Of a stretch of 64,000 nt of DNA, positions 25,726 to 37,415 are shown piece by piece (positions within the stretch are counted from its first letter, which is position 1; the number at the start of each line of letters is the position of its first letter). Location of the stretch: positions 133,951,968 to 134,015,967 of the forward strand of contig OZ018328.1 of assembly GCA_963969495.1 (NCBI GenBank), in the 5' to 3' direction. The notes beneath the pieces were generated by a model, which was not told the origin of the DNA, did no database searches, and saw nothing but the letters and a program-made list of their open reading frames with translations. Position numbers and translations under genes: made by a program. Origin of the DNA: Ceratothoa steindachneri. Lineage: Eukaryota; Arthropoda; Malacostraca; Isopoda; Cymothoidae.

Positions 25726-27848
25726 CCGATAACTCGCTCACAGATGTGTGGCTCGATGTCTTTAATCACAGGCCTGATTTTAGCCTTTAGTTCAGGAATT
25801 GTGCGTAGTTTGCTGGCGATACCTGTGATTTCACATACCCCCGTAAGAAGAAATCACAAGGGTTAAGATAACAAGATCTTAGTGTCCATTTCTGGTTACC
25901 ATGGAAGGATATCACTCGTTGTGGAAATTTTTCGTGGAGTCATGCAAGCGTTTAGCGCGAAGTGTGGCAGATCACTTCATCCTGCCTAAACCAAAGGTTG
26001 TCAATCTCCGTATCTTTCGGCCTTACTGAGTGGATATCATACCTCGGTAACGTTATCCATTAAAGGTAACTGGATTCCCCTCATCATCTTCAAATAAGAG
26101 CGGTCCAAGCACCCTACCTGCCGAAAGGCCCCTCCACACAGTCGCTTTCAGTGTATGCATTTCACGATCTTGCATTATTAAAGGATATTCATTTCACCAA
26201 ATCCTGCAGTTCTGTTTATTGACAAATTCACTCGAGTGAAAGTGGATCTCGTTACTGGAGATGATTTTCTTTGCAAAATTTTCATTGGCTTTCTCTCCAC
26301 AACTCATTCAGCAAATTGCTTCCACCTCCCATGGTCAGGTGGCTGAAGATATGCGTAAGTTGAATTTTGTCAGGATGTATATGGAGATCTTTATGGGGAA
26401 TTCGATGTAATAAAGTGGTCGGCAATTCCAACTGCTGTGTTTTTCGGCGAATGAAATTTCCCGTACTCGGAGTCACACAACAGCAATTTGTTGCTCTGTC
26501 GCTCGGGATCGGTGACGTCATCACTTCTATATCATGACTCTACGGTGACGTCACCAACCGGGTATATAACGGACGACCTTTGGCCGCCTCGGACCTCGAT
26601 GGCTCGTCATCGACTAGCACGCACGCATTCTTTGAAGCACGCATACTCGCCTGATAGCACTCTCCAACGATAGAAAAACAGTATTCATAGAGAAGAAGAA
26701 TACATTGAAGAATCTTTTCTCGCTCAAGCATCCCATCACCAGGGAATCTTTTTCGAAGTCAACGTCAACCCCACCAACTTATTCATCCTCATTCCTTTTC
26801 TACCTTCTCTCACCTCTTACTCACTCCCTCCACCCGGGGGCCCACCAGAGAGAGAATAATACTTTTCATCCAGCCATTATACTTTAATATGTCCGGCTAA
26901 TTTCACCACACTCCCCTACCTTGGGGGAACCTCATCTGGATTGGGAAGCTGCCTATCATCACTCCCTAATTCAAACTATGCCCTGCACTGAGCAAAGGCA
27001 TAATTTGAGGCTCCGAGGAAAGCAGGTTTAAGGCCTAACCCACTGCAGAACTCGGAGTCTTAGGCACCTGGTCAATGGGACTACGCTGCAAGCTTGGGGT
27101 GTTCCAAAAGAACCTCCAGGGGTGCCCGGCCAAGACCATAGAGGGAGATAAAACCGTCTCTACGTAAGTTGGATGCAGCGTAGAATATCCAAAACCACGA
27201 GGGGGCGGCACCCCGGGCGGTGGGAGTTGATTCAACCACCGTCCATCAAAAAGTCCGCCATACTTCACTCCTCGGAGGATCCCACCCAGGTTCACTCATT
27301 CAATCAATCATCCATTCACTCATCAATCATCACCCATTAACTCACCTAAGGGCAGCAACCCTGATCTGGGCACGAGAAGTTTCCAAAAAAGGCGTCTTCG
27401 CCTTTCCTCGTGTCACATTAATTATTTCAAAATTCCGTAAACATTTGTATTAACCCAATTGTGTATGTAAACTTTTAATAGAGAGGTGGGTGTGAACAAT
27501 TGGGTTAATACAAATGTTTACACAATTTTGAAGTAGTTAATGTGACACGAGGAAAGGCAAAGGCGCGAGTCCCGAAGAGGCCATAGGTCTGCGAACCATA
27601 GACGTGTTGGGTGCTTTATTTCTTCCAAGAATAGTACGAAGTGTTCGAACTGTTTGCGTCACACTTTCTGCAGTTTGGTAAAAAGTCTTCACGATGAGAA
27701 CGCACTACTCAGTTGTAAACTGCTCCATGACGCACAATACACAAAAATTCTGAAAAACAAACAAAAAACTATTACTCGGACTAAAGAAAGATAACAAACA
27801 TGATAAAAGCATGCCGCAATCTTCAAAAGACAAAAGTGTCTCCTAATT
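25726..27848. repeat. Array unit 5 (long, derived variants)
   Basis: Same form as unit 4. TATA at 26563; transposase ATG at 27728 (minus). Its right edge passes at 27849 into sequence not found at the other unit junctions: the 3' end of the minus-strand LINE. Confidence 0.93.
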
Positions 27849-27888
27849 CAAATTCGGCGCGCTTTATGGAATCCTACCCAAGTGCTTG

Positions 27889-28326
27889 TTACGTGACGCC
27901 AGCTACCATGGAGCTCCATTCTTCTCTATCTTCTGCCTTCATGATTAGATCTGTCACAGTCCATCCTCTGTTCATGTTTTCCATTAGGGTCTCCATGTAC
28001 TTTCTCCTTTGTCTTCCTCTGGTTCTTCTTTCTTCAATCCTTCTCAGCAGGCAATCTCTATTTATTCCTCTTGTTCTCGGGATATGTCCCCAGAACTGTA
28101 GCTGCACTTTCCGGATACTTCTCGTTAAGCCCCTCTCCAGTCGTGCACGTCCTAATACTTCCTCATTTGTTGTTCTTGTTGTCCATGAGTTAATTGCATC
28201 CTTCTCAAAAAACACATTTCTGTTGCTTCTAGTTTTTTTTCCATTTCTTCTTAATCGTCCATGACTCACATCGGATATTAAAACTAACCAAACATAACAC
28301 TTTAACAACCGAATTCTTAATGTCAT
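27889..28326 (-). pseudogene. C-terminal domain of the RTE-like reverse transcriptase
   Basis: A 145-codon open frame ending at the natural stop next to SSMVAGVT. It holds the WxGHxxR block (FWGHIPRTRGI), the RGRQRRKYMETL block and the EDREEWSSM ending seen at the C-terminus of many arthropod endonuclease-reverse transcriptases. The start Met is not real; the frame begins inside the protein. The long plus-strand frame over the same bases is a shadow. Confidence 0.8.
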
Positions 28327-28545
28327 TCCAAAGCTCAGATTCGTTAATAGTTTCTCTTTTTCCTAAAAGTACTCTTTGCCAATATTCTTCTTCTTATTTC
28401 TTTCTTGCAGCCTGCCTCTTCTACACATTACTTCCTAGGTAATTGAATTCCCTGACTTGTTCGATTTGTCTCCCTCCATTATATACTCTCACTTTTAACC
28501 TCTCTCTTCCTTTTGTTACACCTAAGATCTCCGTTTTCTCAATAT

Positions 28546-28728
28546 TTATCCTGAAAGCCCTCTCTCTTTACCAGCATCTTTTAGCTCATCGACAAGTCTT
28601 TGCAACTTCTCTTCTGAGTCTGCTAAAAGAACTGTATCATCTGCGTAACGTATGTTGTTCACATTTCGTCCTCCAATATTCAGTCCTTCCAGGTCTTCCA
28701 GATTCCCCATGCATTTTTGTCCATACAA
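28546..28728 (-). pseudogene. RT catalytic block (YADD) of the RTE-like LINE
   Basis: Sixty codons covering LEGLNIGGRNVNNIRYADDT and then VLLADSEEKLQRLVDEL. The YADD pair, which coordinates the metal ions of polymerisation, is intact. The frame ends at a stop shortly after. The matching continuation KTEILGVTKGRERLKV is readable in another frame at about 28530-28480. Confidence 0.8.
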
Positions 28729-29420
28729 CGAAAAGAGGTCTGGGGAAAGAACACTTATGCCTCACCCCTATCCCTATGTTTATCCATTTTGACTTCATTT
28801 CTTTCATTTTCATGGGTGTTCTCTAGCTCCAATACAAACTTGCAATTAACCTGATATTCTTACCATCCATACCAATTTCTTTAGGTATTTTTACCAAGTC
28901 TCCATGTTTTACTGTGTCAAAAGCCTTTTCAAAATCGACAAAACACAAATATACATCTTTCTGCATTTCTATCGCTCACTCAAGAATGGTTCTTAGGCAG
29001 AAAATAACATTACTTTTACCTTTACCCTTTCCTGCCCTAACTCCAAACTGTTCTTGTGCTACATTTTCTTCTACCTTTCTCTCAAGTCTGTTTTTCATCT
29101 GGCTCATTGTGCTTATTGGTCGGTGATTTCCACATTCTGCAGTTCCTGGCTTTTGAGGAATGGCTATAAATATAGACTCTCTCATGGCCTCTGGTATATA
29201 ACCACTTTTATATATGGTATAAGATAGTTCTATGATTTTGTCCAGAGCCAAATCTCGCGCTGTTTTTACCATTTCTTCTACCACTCCATCTTCACCAGCA
29301 GCTCTATTACTTTTTTCTTGGCAATAGTTGCTACTATCTCGCTCTTTAATATCGCTGGTCATTCTATATCATCTTCCACATGTAATAATAATAAAAATAA
29401 TAAGTCTTTTGTAATGCGCT

Positions 29421-29445
29421 CTTCAAGGCCTGAGGCCTTCCCAGA
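29421..29445 (-). other. L2 3'-tail stem-loop
   Basis: AAGGCC (29425-29430), loop of three, GGCCTT (29434-29439), flanked by GCGCTCT-like sequences about 30 bases before the TTATTATT tail. The equivalent structure in two other L2 tails (46699-46713 and 50076-50090) has a different stem sequence that still pairs. L2-clade RTs are known to recognise a 3' stem-loop of their own RNA. Confidence 0.65.
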
Positions 29446-29526
29446 GCGCACGTTGTGCAGAGATGATAATGGAAATTCAATGGAAATTAAAGAGGGGGGA
29501 GAAGGCTATACTGAAAAGATGCGTTT

Positions 29527-30855
29527 TCAGGAGACGCTTAAATGTGGTAAGAGAGGGAGAAAACCTGGTTTAGCAGGAAGAGCAGTCCACAACTTAGGGG
29601 CGCAGATTGAGAAGGAGCAGTCTCCCATTGAGCAGAGGGATGGACGAGGAATATTCAAAAGAGGTGCATGTGATGACCGAAGGGGCCGAGGAGCATGGCG
29701 TGGCGAGAGGGCAGAAGAGAGGTAAGATGGGGCCTTGTTGTTTAGGGCCTTAAATGTGAAGAGAAGTATCTTGAAGTGAGTACGGGATCTGACAGGGAGC
29801 CAGTGCAGTTCATGCAGCAATGGTTTCGAGGGAGAGAAAAGAGGGCGACGGAGGAGAAGCCGGGCGGCATAGTTCTGTACAAGTTCAAGGAGGCGGAGAG
29901 AGGAGGATGGCAGATTCACAAGCAGACCATTACAGTAGTCAAGCCGTGAGGTGATGAAGGCATGAACAGCAGTCTCAAGACTTTGGCGATCAAAGTGAGA
30001 GCGAATGCGAGGGAAGTTACGAAGGAAACATAGAGAGGATTTACTGACATTGCGGATATGAGGCTTAAAGGAGAGATGCTCATCAAAAACAACACTCAGA
30101 TTCCTAACGCATTCAGAGAAAATGATAGTATTACCACTCAGAATAAGCGAGGGAAAGAGAGATTTAGATTTTTTGACAAGGAGGACCTCAGTTTTGGAGT
30201 GATTAAGCCTAAGGAATTTGGTAGAGAGCCAGTCAGAAATGGAGGAGTAGGCAGCCAGGAGGTCAGTGATAGAGTAGGCAAGACACGTGGGGGATAAAGA
30301 AACGAAAATTTGAGTGACATCAGCATATAGGTGGAAGGATAGACCGAGATTACGGAGAAGGGAACTAAGAGGGAGAAGGTAGATACGAAATAGTAGAGAA
30401 CCAAGGACAGAGCTTTGTGGCACTCCAAAGCGAATGGGGTTAGAGTCGGATGAAACGTCCTCAATCACAACGGATTGGGTACGAGACGAGAGGTAAGAGC
30501 GGAACCACTCAAGCACGGTGCCTGATATCCCAAGGAAAGAGTGGAGACGATAAAGTAGGACGGTATGGTCAATAGTATCGAAGGCAGAGGAGAGGTCAAG
30601 TAAAACGAGGATAGGGGCACAACCCCTGTCTGCGGCTCTTCGTAAGCAATCGGACACATTCAGAAGAGCGGTTTCTGTGAAGTGAGGGGACTTGAAACCA
30701 GATTGATGGGTTTCATCAATGTTACAGGCCACCGTGTGACTGTTGATGCGTGAAGCAACCACTCTCTCCAGAACCTTAGAGAGAAAAGGAAGTTGCGAAA
30801 TCGGGCGATAATTGGAAGGGTCAGTGGGGTTCAGTTGAGGCCTTTCATTCATCAT
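29527..30855 (-). pseudogene. L2-like reverse transcriptase, 442-codon frame
   Basis: A long open frame encoding most of an L2-clade RT. Blocks seen: NYRPISQLPFLSKVLERVVA (about residue 16), HQSGFKSPHFTETALL, LVLLDLSSAFDTIDHTVLL, FGVPQSSVLGSLLF, HLYADVTQIFVSL (about residue 178), FLRLNHSKTEVLLV and ITSRLDYCNGLL. It ends with the LHELHWLPVRSRTHFKILLF and CAPKLWTALPA blocks. The catalytic YADD reads YADV, so the second metal-binding Asp is lost, and GVPQG is GVPQS. After PAKPG the frame leaves the family sequence through a frameshift. The N-terminus and endonuclease are missing. Despite its length it cannot encode an active enzyme. Confidence 0.88.
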
Positions 30856-31899
30856 AATATAGCTCTCTTGTGTATTCTTCCCACTTTTCTAATATTTTGT
30901 TTAATTGTATTAGCAGATTTCAATGTTTGTCCATAATTACTGATCCTAGTGTTGGTTTCTTTCTCCCTAGCATCTCTTTCACTTTTTCATACACTATTCC
31001 CTGATTTACGTTTGCAAGTTTTTCTATTTCTTGACATTTCTCAGTGAGCCATTCTTCTTTTCTCAGTTTACATCTTCCTTTTATTTCTACATCCAACTCT
31101 ACATATTTTTCTTGGTTATTTTTACATAATTTTCTTTCCTCAATAAGATTCAAACTATCTTCAGTGATCCCATTTATGTCTTGCTCTTCTGTTAGCTTTC
31201 GGCACAATTTCTTTTGTTGCTCCCACCAAGGAATTCTGTAAAAGTTTTCCAATTTTTCCCTATCCCATCCAATTCTCTTAGGCTCAATATTTCGAATCTG
31301 TTCCTCACCTCGTTTTTAAACTCTGACCTTTCCTCATCCTTCTTCACCTGTACTCTTTTTAGCTACATTTTCATGTTTGCTATTACTAGAACATGATCCC
31401 CTCCTTGTCCACATTCAACCAAGGGGTAGTTTCTACATTGATTTGGCACCAAATACTCGCTTGTAAACGCGAGCCAGGCGTTTCTCTCAGTCAACAACGT
31501 TGCTCATCGCATCCACTGACGATCTCGAAAGTGCCTATGCCGGTTAAAGAGGCCTATCATACCCTAAGTCCTTCGGGTTTGAGGCTATGAAACTCCTTCG
31601 AGAACTCTCAAAAATCATCAGCGCAGAGACTCTTGGATCGACCCTTTTGGAGCACACCTGAGGGCTCTTGGGGCATTGGAATATCCGCCCCTCTGGTTCC
31701 AACTATCCTTGATAGTACGGTTGTCATGAGCCTGCGAGATGTTTAGAGAATTTTTTGCTGGTTCTCTGAGCATTTAGAAATTGAGGAGAATGAGCGCACC
31801 GATGAGGGTACAACAAAGTCCTTGATGACTCGGCATCAAGACTAAGGTTTTGCTCTTGCTCAAACTAAATACATAGCAGGAATCAAATAAGCCTTCCGA

Positions 31900-32420
31900 G
31901 CTCCTTGGCAAAGAAGATAGGAGACAGCCGAGTGGACGTTAAAGTTTACTTGATATGGCGCTGAAACTGTTCCCGTTGCCCTATCCTCCATTGCCTTGTC
32001 GACTTCAGGTATCTTTCTGTCGTCTTCAAATTGGACACATTCGAGGAAAGCACCACCTTTTGATGGAGTAATCTCCTGTACCTTAGTGCGACGAATGCGT
32101 TGCCGTCCAGACTATTAGGCACATTCTTTTTGAATGTCGCAGTCTGAGGGATCTTTGAGCCCGTCACCTCTTTCAGTTCTGGCCCGTGCGGGATCGCTGT
32201 CAATTGTCTCTTTTATTCAGGACGGGTCCACTTTTTGGAGGAGGCTGGTTTAATTTCTCACTTGGAGATTATCCTGGAAACTTGCTGAAGTGAACGTGTA
32301 CCAAAAACCTTATCAATATATCACAGCGTGGAAAGTTCTTAGGACCCACATTGACACCAACGAGTACTTGAGGCTTCTAATTTTTTTCAGAAAATCTGCA
32401 AAAAAAGCTAAATCAATAAG
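31900..32420 (+). pseudogene. LINE C-terminal fragment with Cys-His motif
   Basis: The plus strand at 32090-32190 reads CDECVAVQTIRHILFEC followed by RSLRDL. This matches the zinc-binding-like C-terminal motif (CxxC...HIL.EC) of I-, R1- and LOA-type LINE ORF2 proteins. Past a stop the frame continues as LFQFWPVRDRCQLSLLF. Upstream sequence back to about 31900 may be its decayed RNase H region. No RT blocks are present. Clade not assigned. Confidence 0.5.
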
Positions 32421-33420
32421 ATCTACAGGTTCCGAAACCTAAGCTTGGCAAATATCACAAAATTACATATATATCATGAATGTCCTCGTAAAATTCATCT
32501 TAGTAGCAGTGGTAACTCCAACTGAAAGCAAGAACTCATTAAAACTATTAGAAAAAGTCGAAAATAAATCAACGATGGACGGAAATGGGACGAATACGAG
32601 AGATCGCATCATATAAAGGAAGTTCCATTAGTGAGATAGGATCGAACCCATAAACACAGTGGCACAAAAACTGGCAAGATATAAAATCCGCTATATACAT
32701 ATATACACACACTTAGCCAAAGGTTAAAAACAACCCACATAAATGTATATATTTAATAAAACCTTTTATAATTTATTATAATTTTCATAAATATGTATGA
32801 TAATAATGTAAATTTTTATAATATGTTGGAATAGTTTGTTAATATGTTTGAATTACTTAGCTTCTGTTATTACTAGTACGTAATTAATAAACGTGTATTT
32901 TCTAAACTCAGAATTTAACTAAAGTTTATTATGTTTCAGCTTAAATTTATAACTATTGTGTATTCAATATTTTATTTATTTTTTAATTATTTATTTATTC
33001 CATATTAATCCAATGTACAGTATAAACATATTACATTTTAAATCTTAATGAAAGTTACAATAAGTACTTATACATACTCGTATATATGTATATACATACA
33101 AAGATTAGTCATGGGTCCAAAATAAGTCAGTGACTTCTAGGGCAGAAACTTAAAACTTAAGACTAAGCATAACATTATCAAGAATAAAATCCCTTCATGT
33201 TTATAAAAATATAAACAACTTAGTATACATTTGAGAACCTAACCATTGTAAAGATTAAAAATTAAAAAACTATTTTATTTCCAGCGATTATTTCAAAAGA
33301 TCTGTAGTTAACATAGTCAACAGTCTTATATAAATAATAACATATTTATAATGTATAAATCAAAGTAATAGTACACAGTATAATAGTGTAGGGTAACAAA
33401 TAAATACACAATAACAAAAA
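32421..33420. other. AT-rich spacer
   Basis: Very AT-rich DNA with no coding signal. The part nearest 33420 could be the 3' untranslated tail of the minus-strand LINE that follows. Confidence 0.4.
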
Positions 33421-33804
33421 CTGAATAGAAATTTAGTAAGCCGAAATTATATTGTTTTTAAGAGCTTTTTTGAATTGAGCTAAATTGCTTTGGGATTTGA
33501 TATTGTCGTCCAAGCCATTCCATATTTTGATAGATTTGTACAGAAAGCTACATTGTGATTTTGATTTTAAATACAAGGATGAAATAAATTTTGTTCTATT
33601 GCGGGTTTAGTGATTATGGGTATTATCAGCTGTTTGTAACATATTAAATATATAGTTATTATAGGAACACTTTATTGTTTTGTAAAGGAATAAGGATGTT
33701 TCAAAAACAAAGAGATCATTTAATTTTAGAATTCTGGATTCTTTAAAATATCGATTAGTGTGCTCTTTGTAGTCAAGTTGATGGATGGCTCGAATTGCTT
33801 TTTT

Positions 33805-35359
33805 TTATAATATGACTAATTTATTGAGATAATTTTGATATTTTCCATACCAACTCTCTATGCCATATGTCATATATAAAGAGTGGAGAATAGATTGAGG
33901 AAGAAACTTATTTAATTTATATAATATTCCAATCGATTTTGATAGTTTTGTTGAGATATGCGTAATATGTTGTTTAAAACTCAGATTTTTGTCAATAAAG
34001 ATGCCTAGGAATTTGATATGAGTAGTTTTATAGATTATTCCGTCGCCCATTTTAATATGGGGCAATTCAATAGATTTTTTGTAAGAAAAAAGAATATATT
34101 TGGTTTTATCTATATTTATTGATAGTTTATTAACATTAAGCCACCTGAAGACATTTTCGAGTTCTTTATTTATTGTAGATGCAATGTTGCTCGGTTTGTC
34201 ATTTGGCAAGGGAGTTCATAAGGCACTATCATCCGCGAATAATATAAATTTAAACAGAGAAGATGATTTAACAATATCATTAATATAGATTAAAAATAAC
34301 AGTGGCCCTAGCACGGAGCCTTGTGGGACCCCAGTTGTAATATTAAGGTGGGATGAGTCTTGACCATTGACGGAGACAAATTGCTTTCTTTCAGTTAAAT
34401 ATGATTTGAACCAATTTTGACAGTTACCTCTAATTCCGTACATAGCTAATTTTGACCGTAGAATATTATGGCTGACACAATCGAAAGCTTTTTTAAAATC
34501 GAGAAAAATTGAGAATACAATGTAGCCCTTTTTAATGTTATCATATAAATATTGAAGGTGGTTAATTATCGCGTGAATCGTTGATTTCTAACGTCTAAAA
34601 CCATATTGGGGTTTATACAACAGTGAATTAGATTCCAGAAATTTATAAAGTTTATTGAATGCTATTTTTTTAAATATTTTACTGAACATTGTAAGACATG
34701 AAATAGGGCGGTAATTGCTGACGTTTGTGAGGTCTCCGGACTTTGGTAACGGTGTTACCCAAGCAACTTTTAATACACTTGGGAATATACCCTGCGTAAA
34801 TGATTTATTAATTATTGATGCTAAAATTGGAGCAACTATATCAGAGATGTATTTTAAAATTTTAGTGGAGATTTAATTAATACCTGATTTTTTATTTTTT
34901 AGTGAACTAATGATTTTTTTTTATATCGGCTACGCTTACAGGAGAAAAGAACAAGGAATTTAGTACATTAATCTCATTGAAGTACGAAAGAAAAGATTTA
35001 TCGACTATTTTGCAGGAGTCTGAGATTTTTTTACTCACTTTGACAAAAGATTTATTGAATTCATTCGCTTTTTCCTTATTGTCATCAACAGTTTTGCCAT
35101 CAATGATAATTTGTTTAATTTTTTTTGTTCCTTTAGTAATTTCAGGTTTTATCACAGAATTGATTAATTTCCAAGTTTGTTTTATATTATTTTTCGTTTG
35201 ATTAAATCGTTCATGGTAATAATTTTTCTTGGCTATTTTAATTTGGTTAGTAACTTGATTCCAAAAATTTTTATATGTGTGTTCTGGAATTTGACTAAAC
35301 TTATAAAGAGAAAAGTATTTTTGACGTTTTTTTATGTTATTTATAATTGCGTTTGTCAT
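33805..35359 (-). pseudogene. ORF2 linker and reverse transcriptase of the Daphne-like LINE
   Basis: The linker (35359-34907) holds YHERFNQTKNNIKQTWKLIN, typical between endonuclease and RT. RT follows in broken frames: TPLPKSGDLTNVSNYRPISC, QYGFRR then a TAG stop then KSTIHAI, IFLDFKKAFDCVSHNIL, and at 34443-34216 TTGVPQGSVLGPLLFLIYIN and FILFADDSAL. The last 134 codons (34209-33805) give the thumb region WLNVNKLSINIDKTKYILF, KFLGIFIDKNLSF and LYMTYGIESWYG. FADD is intact, so loss of function comes from stops and shifts only. Confidence 0.85.
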
Positions 35360-35472
35360 CCAAGCTTTTGTTTTGTGTCTATATGATATGGTTTTAGATT
35401 TTAGAGAACAATTAAGTTTAAAAGCATCGTCTAGCCTTGAAATTAACTCTTCGGTAGCAGAATCGATGTCAT

Positions 35473-36389
35473 TTATATAGGAAATTTCATATACTGTAGA
35501 TTCTGATTTAGAACATAGTTATAGAAGTTTGAAAAGGTATTTTCGGTAATTATGCGGTAGGTTATTGTACCGTTTCGATGAATATTGTTCGAGTTGAAAA
35601 AAGACTTTTGGATCATGAATATAGGAAGATGGTCCGATATGTCACAAAGGAGAATACCGGAAGAGTAATTTTCGGGGTGAACTCTGAAAATATTGTCAAT
35701 TAGTGTTGCTGAGTTTTGGGTTATTCTTGTCGGTTTTGTTATAATTGGAAGTAAGGAATGAGAATAAAAAGTATTGAGGAAGGACTGAGTTGATGGGTGG
35801 TTTTCAAAGTTTAATAGATCGAAGTTAAAATCTCCTGTAATTATTATGTCGTCATAGTTTGTAACATTGAAGTAATTGATTAATTCAGTAATCTTATCTA
35901 TTAACATCTCAAGGTTCCAATGATTATTGTTTTACCATTTGATTTTACTTCGATAAATAAAGTTTCAATATAGTTATAGGAAATACTAATTTCGTCAACT
36001 TTTTTAGTATTGAGTCTGTCAGATATATACACGCTTATACCTCCCCCTATCTTGTTTAGGTCGCGTAGTGAATGAAAAGAGCTATAGTTTGGGACACTGA
36101 TAAGGTGTTTATTATTATTTGTTAGTCAGCTCTCGGTGAATGCCAAAACGGAAAATTTATAATTAAGTGTTGACAAAAATATTGAAAATTCATCAATGTT
36201 TGCGTGCAAAGATCGAATATAAAGATTTAAAATGGACAGGTCTGTTTTTTCAAATGAAAATGTAGTGTTAAATTTATCACAATCGTAGTATTGGTTTCTT
36301 ACGTTATTTTCTTTAAAATTTGGATATAATTCATCAAAATGGTTTATGTCTGGATCGATATTATTGAAGTGATCGAGTTGTTCAAACAT
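35473..36389 (-). pseudogene. ORF2 endonuclease domain of the Daphne-like LINE
   Basis: An AP-endonuclease-like domain that nicks target DNA. It starts near residue 55 of the frame at 36389 with LSILNLYIRSLHANIDEF and FSVLAFTES. The Trp expected after TES is a TGA stop. Reading on through the stop gives VPNYSSFHSLRDLNKIGGG and ISVYISDRLNTKKV. After a further break come the 144 codons at 35907-35473, with DDIIITGDFNFDLLNFENHP and LCDISDHLPIFM: the GDFN and SDH active-site blocks, both intact. Confidence 0.8.
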
Positions 36390-36609
36390 AAAGGTAGTTC
36401 TATTGGAATTTAAAAATTAAAGGTTACAAATTTAAATTACGAACAAAATATCTATAGACAGTTAAAATACTATTTTTATGATAACTTTAATAAGAGAAAA
36501 AGGAATAAAGTATGTAATACAATTGAAATAAAAGTAAGTGAATGCTAGGTCAAAACATGGTTTGTTTGTTTGTTTGTTTTCTTCTTCTAAAGCAGTAATA
36601 TCGCCGAAG

Positions 36610-37415
36610 GTATTATTACTGATCGTTCCAGAGATTCTCACCATTAAAGTCTGCAAGCGTAGAATTGAGGTGTTCCGACAGAAATTTTTGGAGGGCAGCT
36701 CGGGTATTGATAACTATACCTAGGTCACGGCGACCGGAGGGTGAGGGCAGGAAAACGTTGATGATTCCATCTCTGTTAGTACAGCCGGTGATCTTTGTGG
36801 AGAATTTCTTTTTAGCTTAGCGGAGGACAAAAAAGATTTTGTTGCGATTTGGAGTCAGTTGTTTGTTTACATAGAATGAAGGTTTGAATTCTTTGCATGC
36901 TGAGAAGATATCACGCTTCAGATCACTTCTGCGCAACTTCACACTTATATTTCTTTTGTCGGGACCTTGTACTTTAGGCTTGGGACCTAGACGATAAGCA
37001 ACAGAGATGTCAGATTCTTGCATTTGTATGTGGCAGTTATCTTTAATAAGTTTGCGGATGATATTGCCGCAGTTTTCATTATTGGTAGCTTCAGGTATAT
37101 TGCCGGAGAATATAATCGTATCTCGTCTTTCATAAGCGTCGGAAGAATCAATTTTTTCTTCTAATTTTTCGATTTTTGATCTCATTTCTTCGTTATATTT
37201 TCGAGAAAAATGAGTTTTTGTTCTTGTTTGGCAAAAGATGATTAAAGAAACTTAAAGAGAACGTTCATAATGTCTTTGGCATCAACTGATAGCGTAGATG
37301 AGGAAATATGGGTCTGCAGTTCATTAAAATTAACTGGTTCGTTTAATTCGGTTTTTCCTCTAGTAATTGGAGTATTTTTTTCTTTGTCTGCCTTCTTGAG
37401 AGTAGGAGGAGCCAT
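36610..37415 (-). pseudogene. ORF1 of the Daphne-like LINE (broken)
   Basis: ORF1 proteins of such LINEs bind element RNA. The probable start is the ATG at 37415 (MAPPTLKKADKEKN). A TAA after FKFL and a frame change break it before MRSKIEKLEEKIDSSDAYER. That latter coiled-coil-like stretch leads into the conserved core RRDTIIFSGNIPE, a DISVAYRLGPK-like motif and RNISVKLRRSDLKRDIF. A second stop follows KIFFVLR (TAA). The same frame then continues with KITGCTNRDGIINVFLPS to about 36610. Because the reading frame resumes exactly after the stop, that stop is a point mutation and not the natural end. Confidence 0.75.

Larger units (their letters stand above)
17276..27848. repeat. Five-unit tandem array (2123/2102 bp)
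   Basis: Five head-to-tail units with sizes 2123, 2102, 2102, 2123 and 2123 bp, totalling 10,573 bp. Unit starts are marked by CCGATAACTCGCTCACAGA. Units 2 and 3 share a net 21-bp deletion in the transposase C-terminal region (GGCCTAACTGTGCG where the others have a 25-bp longer stretch). Units 2-5 share two substitutions against unit 1: GATAACAAG for GATAAAAAG, and GCAGATCACTTC for GCAGATCGCTTC. Otherwise the units look identical. The array therefore formed recently and in steps. An assembly artefact is possible, but the ordered variants argue for a real array. Confidence 0.95.
29375..30858 (-). mobile_element. L2-like LINE, 5'-truncated, inserted in the RTE-like LINE
   Basis: A minus-strand insertion beginning inside the RT domain (PSNYRPISQLPFLSKVLERV) and ending in an L2-type 3' tail. 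The tail has a stem-loop (29425-29439) and a TTATTATT-like terminal repeat around 29375-29405. The host LINE continues on both sides in the same orientation: a RELYYDE-like segment on one side, an EDDIE-like segment on the other. No target-site duplication could be recognised. 5' truncation is usual for LINE insertions. Confidence 0.85.
27856..31400 (-). mobile_element. RTE-like LINE, split by an L2-like insertion
   Basis: On the minus strand the ORF2-type protein runs from high to low coordinates. The linker (31252-30920) holds WEQQKKLCRKLTEEQ and EKYVELDVEIK. It is then interrupted at about 30858-29375 by another LINE. It resumes with ICQKPG-type RT blocks (29362-28976: AAGEDGVVEEMVKTARDLAL, GNHRPIST). 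Next is VDFEKAFDTVKHGDLVKI at about 28940 and NNIRYADDTVLLADSEEKLQ (28660-28600) with an intact YADD. It ends with the C-terminal domain (28326-27889: SIRKVQLQFWGHI, RRIEERRTRGRQRRK, MKAEDREEWSSMVAGVT). Endonuclease sequence is not seen above 31.4 kb, so the copy is 5'-truncated or decayed. Stops and frameshifts separate the blocks. Confidence 0.8.

Noticed and set aside
17276..27848. CRISPR or rDNA-like array
   Set aside because: Units are 2.1 kb, lack spacers, and contain transposase and not rRNA sequence.
27800..29126. Plus-strand frames of 127 and 154 codons
   Set aside because: They are antisense shadows of the minus-strand RTE-like LINE.
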